From assembly GCA_028278675.1 (NCBI GenBank), contig JAQAJJ010000004.1, positions 6,998-69,018 on the forward strand: a stretch of 62,021 bases of DNA, read 5' to 3'. Below, one piece after another: positions 55,363 to 62,021 of the stretch. Within the stretch, counting starts at the first letter, position 1, and every line of letters starts with the position of its first letter. The DNA comes from Candidatus Azophilus lithoversatilis. Its GTDB lineage: Bacteria > Pseudomonadota > Gammaproteobacteria > Pseudomonadales > Azotimanducaceae. The translations under genes were made by a program, and so were the position numbers. The notes below the pieces were generated by a model. The model was not told the origin of the DNA, did not search any database, and saw only the letters and a program-made list of their open reading frames with translations.

Positions 55363-55676
55363 GGCCCCCATGTCCAGGTTCGGAAACAGCTGGGGGTTTT
55401 CCGGACTCAACTTTCGCGGAGTTTCGCGAACGCGAAACCTCAAACGAATCTAGTGTCCTGTCCCGCGAATAAGGGGGTTGTAGGCGCTAAATCACTTTAG
55501 GGATCGAAGAGGCCACGGATAGTCACACTTGTTTGCGGAACAGCACGTTACGCGGAGTTTCGCGAACGCGAAACTCCAAACGAACCTAGGCCGAAGGCCT
55601 AGGTTCGCGTTGTCACACCCCGCGTTTCCTGATAAAAAGCGCGGTTCTCCGACTCTTCCCAACACGGGGGCGACCC
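55363..55676. other. 314-nt repeat-rich intergenic region
   Basis: No gene seen. Holds a degenerate hairpin at 55419-55441, the string TCTAGTGTCCTGTCCCGCGA at 55449-55468, which looks like the end of a mobile element but has no partner nearby, and the long bipartite hairpin at 55554-55607. The next gene begins right after. Confidence 0.6.
55554..55607. repeat. Bipartite hairpin repeat, longest copy
   Basis: GGAGTTTCGCG (55554-55564) pairs perfectly with 55567-55577, and CGAACCTAGGCC (55581-55592) pairs perfectly with 55596-55607 around GAA. Same order and spacing as 4518-4558, where the first arm has T for C with the matching A for G, and the second stem is shorter. A decayed first hairpin also lies at 55419-55441. 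Confidence 0.8.
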
Positions 55677-56807
55677 ATGCCATTGCAACTTAGGTCAACG
55701 GTTAAGTCCGATGGCCAGCTCGAACTCAGCTTGGCTGAGGTGAAAATGCCGGAGCCGCGGGAGGATGAGATCGTCATCCGTATCGAGGCGTCGCCCATCA
55801 ATCCCTCGGACCTTGGCTTGCTGCTCGGATTTGCCGACTTGTCGACCATTGAGGCTGGCACAAGCCAGGGTCGGCCTGCCCTTACCGCCAAGGTGCCCGA
55901 AGCCCTCATGCGCCATCTCGCGCCCCGCTTGGACCAATCCATGCCGGTCGGCAACGAGGGCGCCGGCACCGTGGTGGCTGCCGGCGCATCCACAATCGCC
56001 CAAGGGCTGCTCGGCAAGACCGTGGCCGTGCTAGGCGGTGCCATGTACGCCCAATACCGCAAGATCAAGGCCGCCGACGCGCTCCAGCTCCCCGAGGGGA
56101 CGACGGCTCGGGAGGGGGCGTCCTGCTTCGTCAACCCGCTGACGGCACTGGGCATGGTAGAAACCATGCGCATGGAGGGCCATTCGGCGTTGGCGCATAC
56201 GGCTGCGGCCTCAAATCTGGGGCAGATGCTGCAGAAAATCTGCCTTGCCGATGGTGTTGAACTGGTCAACATCGTGCGCAAGCCGGAGCAGGTGGGGCTG
56301 CTGAAGGGCCTTGGCGCCAACCATGTCTGCAACTCCAGCGAACCGGACTTCATGGCGTCGCTGACCGACGCCTTTGCACAAGCCGGCGTCACCCTGGCCT
56401 TCGACGCCACCGGCGGCGGCTCGCTGGGCGGCCAAATCCTCACCTGCATGGAGGCCGCCGCGGCGCGCCGGGGTGGTGCGGTGGGCGGCTACGGCACCGA
56501 TGTCTTCAAGCAGCTCTACATCTATGGCGGCTTGGACCGCAGCCCCACTCAACTGACCCGAAACTGGGGGTTCGCATGGAGCATCGGCGGTTGGCTGCTG
56601 CCCCCCTTTCTGGCCAAGATCGGCCCGCAAGCGGCGCAAGGCCTGCGCGAGCGGGTGGCCCGTGAGATCAAGACCACGTTCGCCAGCCACTACGCCCAGG
56701 AAGTGTCCTTGGCGCAAGCGCTGTCGGTCGAGGCCATTCAGACCTATGGCCGGCAAGCAACCGGCGAGAAGTACCTTATCAATCCGAACAAGGATCTGGG
56801 GTCGTGA
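55677..56807 (+). CDS. Zinc-type (MDR) alcohol dehydrogenase-like oxidoreductase
   Basis: 376-aa medium-chain reductase of the quinone oxidoreductase type. N-terminal GroES-like domain with EDEIVIRIEASPINPSDLGLL, the GNEGAGTVVAAG segment and PLTALGMVETM, then a nucleotide-binding domain where AAASNLGQMLQKIC replaces the usual AxxGxxG pattern. The catalytic-zinc Cys/His set is not evident, so it is likely zinc-free. FAWSIGGWLLPPFLAKIGP near the C-terminus is characteristic of a subgroup I recall only as hypothetical. 21 bp before the TonB receptor gene. Confidence 0.85.
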   Translation: MPLQLRSTVKSDGQLELSLAEVKMPEPREDEIVIRIEASPINPSDLGLLLGFADLSTIEAGTSQGRPALTAKVPEALMRHLAPRLDQSMPVGNEGAGTVVAAGASTIAQGLLGKTVAVLGGAMYAQYRKIKAADALQLPEGTTAREGASCFVNPLTALGMVETMRMEGHSALAHTAAASNLGQMLQKICLADGVELVNIVRKPEQVGLLKGLGANHVCNSSEPDFMASLTDAFAQAGVTLAFDATGGGSLGGQILTCMEAAAARRGGAVGGYGTDVFKQLYIYGGLDRSPTQLTRNWGFAWSIGGWLLPPFLAKIGPQAAQGLRERVAREIKTTFASHYAQEVSLAQALSVEAIQTYGRQATGEKYLINPNKDLGS

Positions 56808-56828
56808 ACAGCGAGTCGTTGCAGTCGA

Positions 56829-58871
56829 ATGCGCCTTAGCCGTCTGCTCGCGTCACCGGCTTTGGCCGCTTCGGCGGTGCTGGCTTTGGTCTTCCCCGCT
56901 CCGGCCGCGCTGTCAGCCGACCGGATCGAGGAGATTGTCGTCACTGGATCCATCGGCGAGCGCCTCGGCACGGCCGGCAGCGCGGGCCGCATTGATGGCG
57001 AGGCGCTGGCGGAGATCCGACACAACCACATTCACGAGGCCTTAAGCCGGGTTGCCGGCGTCTGGGTCGCCCGAGGCTCCGGCCAGGAGCACTTGACCGC
57101 CATCCGCTCAGCGGTGTTGACCGGCGCCGGGGCCTGCGGCGAGTTTCTCTATCTTGAGGACGGTCTGCCGATTCGCCCCGCCGGCTTTTGCAACATCAAC
57201 AATCTGTTTGAGGTCAATGGGGAGCAGGCGGGCGGCATCGAGGTTTGGCGCGGCCCATCAAGTGCTGTGCTGGGTGGCAACGCCCTGCACGGAGCGGTCA
57301 ATGTGCTCACCGCCAATCCTGAAGGCGCTAGCCTCAGCTTGGAGGGCGGCTCCTATGGCTACTACCAAGCCCGAGCCGCATTCGGTGGGCAAATTGGCGC
57401 GCACAGGGTCGGCCTGAGCGCCCACGGGAGCCAGTCCGACGGCTATCGCGATGCTACGGGATACGGTCAGCAGAAACTCTCCTTGGTCCATGCCGCTGGC
57501 TTCGGCGGCTGGCAGGTGCGCAACACCTTGAACGCCACCAACCTCAATCAGGAGACCGGCGGCTATGTGCGGGGCTTTGAGGCCTACGAGGACGGTGAAC
57601 TGCGGCGCTCCAACCCCAACCCGGAGGCCTATCGGGATGCTTGGTCCTGGCGCGCCGCCAGTCATTGGAGCCGGCAGAAGACTCGGGCTTCGGCCTATTT
57701 GCGCCGGTCGCGCATGGTGTTTTTGCAGCACTTCCTGCCCGGACAGCCGACCGAGACCAATGAGCAAACCAGTGGCGGCGCGCTGGTCAGCCAAGGGTTT
57801 GCCGCCGGTGCCTGGGCCGGGCGGTTCGGCGCGCAGATTGAGGCCATGCAGGGCAGCCTCCTTGAAATCCAGGATGGACCGACGACCGGGTCGGCCTTCC
57901 TGGTGGCCACCCGTCCCGCCGGGCGCCACTACGACTACGGCGTCGATTCGATTATGGCGGCCGGCTTTTACGACCTGAACGGAACCCTGGTCGAAGGGTT
58001 GCGCCTAGTGCACAGCCTGCGCCTTGAGCACCTGAGCTATGACTACGAAAATCGCCACCTGACTGGCAACAGCCGTGACGACGGCTCGGCTTGCGGCTTC
58101 GGCGGCTGCTTGTACACGCGGCCCGACTCTCGGGACGACGACTTCACGGAAGTGGCTGGCCGCTTGGGTGTTGAGCGCGACTTCGGTGCCCGTCATTCAG
58201 GCTATCTAATGCTCGCCACCGGGTTTCGGCCGCCGCAAGCCACGGAACTCTACCGCTTGCAGCGGGGGCAAACGGTGGCGGACTTGGACAGTGAACGTCT
58301 GCTGTCGGTGGAGGCGGGCCTCAAGGGTGGCGCCTGGTCCCTGTCGGCGTTCAGCGAGCGGACCCGTGACTTCATTTTCCGTGATGCGAGCGGCTTCAAC
58401 GTCAGCGACGGCAAGACCAAGTCCCTGGGGTTGGAGTTTTCCGGCGACTGGCAATTGGGCGACCACCGTTTGAGTCTTGCCCTCAGCTATGCCGTGCACA
58501 AGTACGATTTCACCCGTGCCGCCGGTCTCGGCGAACGGATCGAAGACGGCAACATGATGGACTCCGCGCCCCGCTGGCTCACCAATGCCCGTTGGCGCTA
58601 CCAACCGGGCGAACACTGGTACTCCGAGTTCGAGTTGAACCAAGTGGGCGAGCACTACGTCAACGCCGCCAACACCGCCAAGTACAAAGGCCACGTGGTG
58701 CTCAATTGGCGCGGCGGATACAGGCTAAGCCAGCGCATCGATCTTTTCGCCCGGGTGATCAACCTGCTCGACGAGCGCTACGCCGACCGCGCCGACTACG
58801 CCTTCGGGAGCCACCGCTACTTCCCGGCCATGCCGGTCCAAGGCTATGTGGGAGTCAATCTGACACTCTAA
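56829..58871 (+). CDS. TonB-dependent outer-membrane receptor
   Basis: 680 aa. Signal peptide MRLSRLLASPALAASAVLALVFPAPAALS spread over 1-29, a TonB-box-like EEIVVTGS, a plug domain (about 50-160) with SRVAGVWVARGSG and FLYLEDGLPIRPAGFCN, including two Cys about 20 residues apart (GACGEF and GFCN), then a 22-strand barrel ending PVQGYVGVNLTL. GFRPPQATELYRLQRGQ is the late-barrel TonB signature. Ligand unknown; the neighbouring ccm operon makes a heme, iron or metal ligand conceivable but not shown. Confidence 0.9.
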   Translation: MRLSRLLASPALAASAVLALVFPAPAALSADRIEEIVVTGSIGERLGTAGSAGRIDGEALAEIRHNHIHEALSRVAGVWVARGSGQEHLTAIRSAVLTGAGACGEFLYLEDGLPIRPAGFCNINNLFEVNGEQAGGIEVWRGPSSAVLGGNALHGAVNVLTANPEGASLSLEGGSYGYYQARAAFGGQIGAHRVGLSAHGSQSDGYRDATGYGQQKLSLVHAAGFGGWQVRNTLNATNLNQETGGYVRGFEAYEDGELRRSNPNPEAYRDAWSWRAASHWSRQKTRASAYLRRSRMVFLQHFLPGQPTETNEQTSGGALVSQGFAAGAWAGRFGAQIEAMQGSLLEIQDGPTTGSAFLVATRPAGRHYDYGVDSIMAAGFYDLNGTLVEGLRLVHSLRLEHLSYDYENRHLTGNSRDDGSACGFGGCLYTRPDSRDDDFTEVAGRLGVERDFGARHSGYLMLATGFRPPQATELYRLQRGQTVADLDSERLLSVEAGLKGGAWSLSAFSERTRDFIFRDASGFNVSDGKTKSLGLEFSGDWQLGDHRLSLALSYAVHKYDFTRAAGLGERIEDGNMMDSAPRWLTNARWRYQPGEHWYSEFELNQVGEHYVNAANTAKYKGHVVLNWRGGYRLSQRIDLFARVINLLDERYADRADYAFGSHRYFPAMPVQGYVGVNLTL

Positions 58872-58982
58872 CTGCATTACCCATACCTGGACTGGCCGAT
58901 ACAACAAGCTGGGCATGCGCAGACGCATCGTTTCACTCCACATGCCGCTTATACTGTTTCGTTTTCCGCCGAAGGCGCCACA

Positions 58983-59549
58983 TTGAAGCCGCCACTTCTT
59001 GCCATGACCGACCTTACCTGCACTCGCGGCGGGCGGAAGCTGTTCGGTAGCTTTGAACTGACCTTGGACGCGGGCCGCTGCGCGGAGATTCATGGGGCCA
59101 ACGGCAGTGGCAAGTCCACCCTGCTGCGGATTGCCGCTGGGCTTTTCGCTGACTACAGCGGCGAAGTTGATGCGGCGCCGTGCCATTATCTCGGCCACCG
59201 TAATGGCATCAGCGCCTTGCTTTCGCCCTTGGAGAACCTCAAGCCTTTTGAGCGTCTTGGCCCGGGTTCGGCGCAGGGGGCGCTGGACCGCGTGGGGCTG
59301 CATAACGAATGCGAAGTTCCCAGCGGCCAACTCTCCCAAGGCCAGCAGCGGCGCGCCGGCCTCGCTCGGCTGTTGTTGGGCGATAGACCGTTGTGGCTGC
59401 TCGACGAGCCGCTCACCGCCCTAGACTCTGATGGCCGCCGCTTGGTGCGCGAACTCGTTGAGGCGCACTGCGGCCAAGGCGGGGCAGTGCTTTGCGCCAC
59501 CCATCAAACGCTGGGCTGTTCGGCGTGTGAAGTGCGGCTAGGGGCCTGA
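58983..59549 (+). CDS. ccmA: Heme exporter ATP-binding protein CcmA
   Basis: ATPase of the CcmABCD complex that releases holo-CcmE in System I cytochrome c maturation, 188 aa. Walker A GANGSGKSTLLRIAAG, short family-specific LGHRNGISALLSPLENL, signature LSQGQQRRAGLARLLL, Walker B LWLLDEPLTALD and ATHQ. The TTG at 58983 has GAAGG 7 nt upstream; an ATG at 59004 is the alternative. A TATACT -10-like hexamer at 58950-58955 may mark the operon promoter, though its -35 is poor. First gene of ccmABCDEF. Confidence 0.93.
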   Translation: MKPPLLAMTDLTCTRGGRKLFGSFELTLDAGRCAEIHGANGSGKSTLLRIAAGLFADYSGEVDAAPCHYLGHRNGISALLSPLENLKPFERLGPGSAQGALDRVGLHNECEVPSGQLSQGQQRRAGLARLLLGDRPLWLLDEPLTALDSDGRRLVRELVEAHCGQGGAVLCATHQTLGCSACEVRLGA

Positions 59550-59553
59550 ACCG

Positions 59554-60219
59554 ATGTTTGCCGTTCAGTTTCGCCGGGATTGGCTGTCCCTCATGCGCGC
59601 CAAGGATGAGGCCATCAATCCGCTGGTTTTCCTGTTTTTGGCGGCCACGCTGTTTGCCATCGCCTTCGGCGGCGAGCCGCAACGGCTGACGGGGCTCGCG
59701 CCGGCCATCATCTGGGTGTTGGTGCTGCTCGCCAACCTGCTGTCGTTGGAGGCGCTGTTCAGGCGCGACTTTGAAGATGGAACGCTTGAGCAGTTGGTGC
59801 TCCTCGCCGAGCCGCCGTTTGCCGCGGTGCTGGGCAAGGTGGCGGTGCAGTGGTGCTTGTCGGGCGTGGCGATGACGGTCTTGGCACCTATGGTCGCACT
59901 GCTGCTCAACCTGCCGGTTGGGGTGCTGCCAGCCCTGATGCTTGGCTTGCTGTTGGGCACCCCTGCCTTGAGCCTGATCGGGGCGGTGGGCGCTGCGCTG
60001 ACCGTGGGCCTGCGTGGCGGCGGCGTTCTGTTGGCGCTGCTGCTGCTGCCGCTTTATCTGCCCGTGCTGGTGTTCGGCGTCAGCGCGACGTTGGATACAA
60101 TGGCGGGAGTTGGCGCCGCGGCGCAGTTCTACTGGTTGGCGGCAATCAGCGCCATGGCACTGACGCTGGCGCCGTTCGCCACCACCGCGGCCTTGCGCAT
60201 CAGCGTGGAGCAATCGTGA
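59554..60219 (+). CDS. ccmB: Heme exporter membrane protein CcmB
   Basis: 221 aa, six hydrophobic helices. The N-terminal [24 protein letters not shown] and [14 protein letters not shown] are the standard CcmB blocks. Forms the membrane part of the ABC module with CcmA. 4 bp after ccmA; its stop overlaps the ccmC GTG. Confidence 0.95.
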   Translation: MFAVQFRRDWLSLMRAKDEAINPLVFLFLAATLFAIAFGGEPQRLTGLAPAIIWVLVLLANLLSLEALFRRDFEDGTLEQLVLLAEPPFAAVLGKVAVQWCLSGVAMTVLAPMVALLLNLPVGVLPALMLGLLLGTPALSLIGAVGAALTVGLRGGGVLLALLLLPLYLPVLVFGVSATLDTMAGVGAAAQFYWLAAISAMALTLAPFATTAALRISVEQS

Positions 60220-60968
60220 CGCTTAAGGAATTTTGGCATCGGTTGGGGTCGCCCAAGTGGTTCTACCAAATGAGCGGCCGTTGGCAGAGCATCTTGGCGG
60301 CGCTGGCAGTGCTGCTGATCGTCGCCGGCATGATCTGGGGCTTGGCGTTCGCCCCGCCCGACTACCAGCAGGGCAACAGCTTCCGCATCATCTACGTGCA
60401 TGTGCCTGCCGCCATTTTGGCCCAGTCGGTCTATTTGGCACTCGGCGCCGCCGGTGTGCTGCTGTTGGTGTGGCGCATGAAGATGGCCCAACTGGTGCTT
60501 GAGAACCTGGTTGGCTTTGGCGCTTGGATGACGGCGCTGGCGCTTTTCACCGGCGCGGTTTGGGGCAAGCCGACTTGGGGAACTTGGTGGGTGTTTGACG
60601 GACGCACCACCTCCACCTTGCTGCTGCTGTTCCTCTACTTCGGCCTCTACGCCCTGCGCCGGGCCATTCCCGCCCGGGAGGCCGCCGGGCGCGCCTGTGC
60701 CCTGCTCGCCGTCGTTGGCGTCATCAACATCCCGGTCATCAAGTATTCGGTGGAGTGGTGGACCACCCTGCATCAGGGTGCCACTTTCAAGCTGACCGAG
60801 GCGCCGGCCATGCCCGCATCGATGTGGGCGCCGCTGCTGGTGAACGTTCTGGGCGCATACTGCCTGTTTGCCGCCAACGTGGTTGCCAAGCTGCGCACCG
60901 CCATCCTGCGCCAGGAACGGGGTGCCGCTTGGGTCCGCGAATGGGCGCTACGGGAGAGCACACGATGA
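60216..60968 (+). CDS. ccmC: Heme trafficking protein CcmC
   Basis: 250 aa, six helices. The Trp-rich WWD-type signature is [25 protein letters not shown] over 111-135, and the two heme-ligand histidines expected in the periplasmic loops are in YVHVPAA and WWTTLHQGA. CcmC loads heme onto CcmE. Here the WWD motif reads WWVFD. The GTG start overlaps the ccmB stop (GTGA). The frame is open much further upstream, but that part is antiparallel noise inside ccmB. Confidence 0.95.
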   Translation: MTLKEFWHRLGSPKWFYQMSGRWQSILAALAVLLIVAGMIWGLAFAPPDYQQGNSFRIIYVHVPAAILAQSVYLALGAAGVLLLVWRMKMAQLVLENLVGFGAWMTALALFTGAVWGKPTWGTWWVFDGRTTSTLLLLFLYFGLYALRRAIPAREAAGRACALLAVVGVINIPVIKYSVEWWTTLHQGATFKLTEAPAMPASMWAPLLVNVLGAYCLFAANVVAKLRTAILRQERGAAWVREWALRESTR

Positions 60969-61165
60969 TGTTCGACGATTGGCAGGCGTTCATTGCCATG
61001 GGCGGACATGGGCTCTATGTCTGGATGGCCTATTCGGCCGCGGTGGCGCTGCTGATCGCCAATCTGTCCGGGCTGCGCGCGGAACGGCGCAGAATACGCC
61101 GCCAATTGCATGACCAGTTGCGGAGCAGGGCGGAGGAGGGCAGTGATGCATCCCAAGCGCCGTAG
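60965..61165 (+). CDS. ccmD: Heme exporter protein CcmD
   Basis: 66 aa, one helix ([29 protein letters not shown] over 6-34) with the family [11 protein letters not shown] core and a basic tail. CcmD helps release holo-CcmE. The ATG at 60965 overlaps the ccmC stop. Short genes like this are often missed. Confidence 0.93.
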   Translation: MMFDDWQAFIAMGGHGLYVWMAYSAAVALLIANLSGLRAERRRIRRQLHDQLRSRAEEGSDASQAP

Positions 61166-61592
61166 CCGGCTGATGACCGTGGTCTTCGTGCTCACCGGCG
61201 CTGCGGCGGCGGTGGCCCTGATGCTGCGGGCCGCCAACGAGAACCTGAATCTGTTTTATCCCCCGGACCAGATCGCCGGAGGTGAAGCGCCGGTCGGCGT
61301 CGGCATTCGTGCCGGGGGCATGGTGTTGGAGGGCAGCATAGTTCGGGGCGGGGATTCGCTTGATGTTGCCTTCGTGCTGACCGACTACCAAGGGGCGGAC
61401 TTCCGCGTGGCCTACAGCGGCATCCTGCCGGATCTGTTTCGCGAAGGCCAAGGGATACTGGTGCGCGGCCAACTCGGTGCGGATGGCATCTTCCAAGCTG
61501 AGGAAGTGCTCGCCAAGCACGATGAGAAGTACATGCCGCCCGAACTGATGCCCTTGGCCGAACACGCCGCCGGAGCGAGTGGTCGTCGATGA
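61146..61592 (+). CDS. ccmE: Heme chaperone CcmE
   Basis: 148 aa. N-terminal membrane anchor ([21 protein letters not shown]), then an OB-fold periplasmic domain with GGMVLEGSI, VAYSGILPDLFREGQGI and the covalent heme ligand His125 in LAKHDEKYMPPE, with Tyr129 as axial ligand. GGAGG precedes the ATG at 61146, and the gene overlaps the end of ccmD by 20 bp. Confidence 0.95.
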   Translation: MHPKRRSRLMTVVFVLTGAAAAVALMLRAANENLNLFYPPDQIAGGEAPVGVGIRAGGMVLEGSIVRGGDSLDVAFVLTDYQGADFRVAYSGILPDLFREGQGILVRGQLGADGIFQAEEVLAKHDEKYMPPELMPLAEHAAGASGRR

Positions 61593-62021
61593 TTGCTGAA
61601 CTGGGCCATCTGTCGGTCATCTTGGCGCTTGCCTTGAGCATTGTCGGGGCGGTTTTTGGCCTGGGCGGCGCCCAAATCGCCCGAGGGCGCTGGGTTCAGG
61701 CGGCGGCATCGGCGACCTACGGCCAGTTGGTGTTTGTGGCGCTGGGCTTCTTGGTTCTCGTCAACGCCTTCGTCACCGATGACTTTTCGGTCGCCTACGT
61801 GGCGCGCAATTCCAACAGCCTGCTGCCCTGGCAATACAAGGTCAGTGCCCTTTGGGGTGCCCACGAGGGCTCGCTGCTGCTGTGGATCCTCATCATGACG
61901 CTGTGGATGAGCGCCGTTGCCGTGCGGGGCGCGGCCTTGCCCCGGGACTTTCTCGCCAGGGTGTTGGGGGTGATGGGGCTTTTGAACTGCGGCTTCCTGA
62001 GCTTTCTGCTGCTGACCAGCA
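61589..62021 (+). CDS. ccmF: Cytochrome c heme lyase subunit CcmF (5' part)
   Basis: First 144 codons only; the gene runs off the right edge (full CcmF is about 650 aa). Begins MIAELGHLSVILALALSI; the LLPWQYKVSALWGAHEGSLLLW segment over 78-99 is the CcmF signature. Its ATG overlaps the ccmE stop (ATGA). ccmG and ccmH are expected beyond the window. Confidence 0.94.
   Translation, partial: MIAELGHLSVILALALSIVGAVFGLGGAQIARGRWVQAAASATYGQLVFVALGFLVLVNAFVTDDFSVAYVARNSNSLLPWQYKVSALWGAHEGSLLLWILIMTLWMSAVAVRGAALPRDFLARVLGVMGLLNCGFLSFLLLTS

Overview
The window reads as a piece of a GC-rich chromosome from a gammaproteobacterium, probably free-living or host-associated and aerobic. The case rests on gene content and order. 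There is a tesA / ybbA-ybbP divergent cluster, ttcA, ycaQ, tpm, yaaA, lepB with DUF1244, DUF3014, a Prc-type protease, and the start of a System I cytochrome c maturation operon (ccmABCDE-F). The genus cannot be named from sequence alone. I found no tRNA or rRNA genes, no intact insertion sequence, no prophage and no CRISPR array.

Layout. 1-8.1 kb: a SCO-family copper protein, then a block of catabolic-looking enzymes: flavin monooxygenase plus ABM-fold monooxygenase, acyl-CoA dehydrogenase, luciferase-like oxidoreductase, small membrane protein, 2-hydroxyacid dehydrogenase and cupin. 8.3-16.4 kb (minus strand): asnS, an S41 lipoprotein peptidase, a heterodimeric ABC exporter and lipA. 16.7-19.8 kb: DUF3014, a FemAB/GNAT-like protein and a HisN-type phosphatase. 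19.8-26.4 kb: a tightly packed operon of a LolA-like periplasmic protein, three FtsX-type permeases, a LolD-like ATPase and an outer-membrane barrel, facing an SDR-LptA-like pair. This is the best candidate for an uncharacterised envelope lipid or lipoprotein export system. 27.9-33.3 kb: histidine phosphatase, cyclase-family protein, YcaQ, gamma-glutamyltransferase, Tpm. 33.4-39.7 kb: Hsp20 behind a sigma-32-like promoter, aconitase, SLC13 carrier, ZIP transporter. 39.9-50 kb: a TGS-less ThrRS, Prc, FKBP lipoprotein, LepB, TerC, YaaA, BolA-TrhO. 50-55.4 kb: tesA, ybbA, a frameshifted ybbP, ttcA and a secreted protein. 55.7-62 kb: zinc-type dehydrogenase, TonB receptor, ccmABCDE and the 5' end of ccmF.

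The intergenic DNA is rich in dispersed repeats, in three recognisable types. (1) Bipartite hairpins whose two arms vary together. (2) A segment of roughly 50-100 nt ending in a TCCCGCGATCAA-like motif, present four times in the same orientation. (3) A 74-nt repeat present twice in inverted orientation. Several copies run into genes: they supply the N-terminus of the cyclase-family protein, the last residues of Hsp20 and part of the leader of the outer-membrane barrel.
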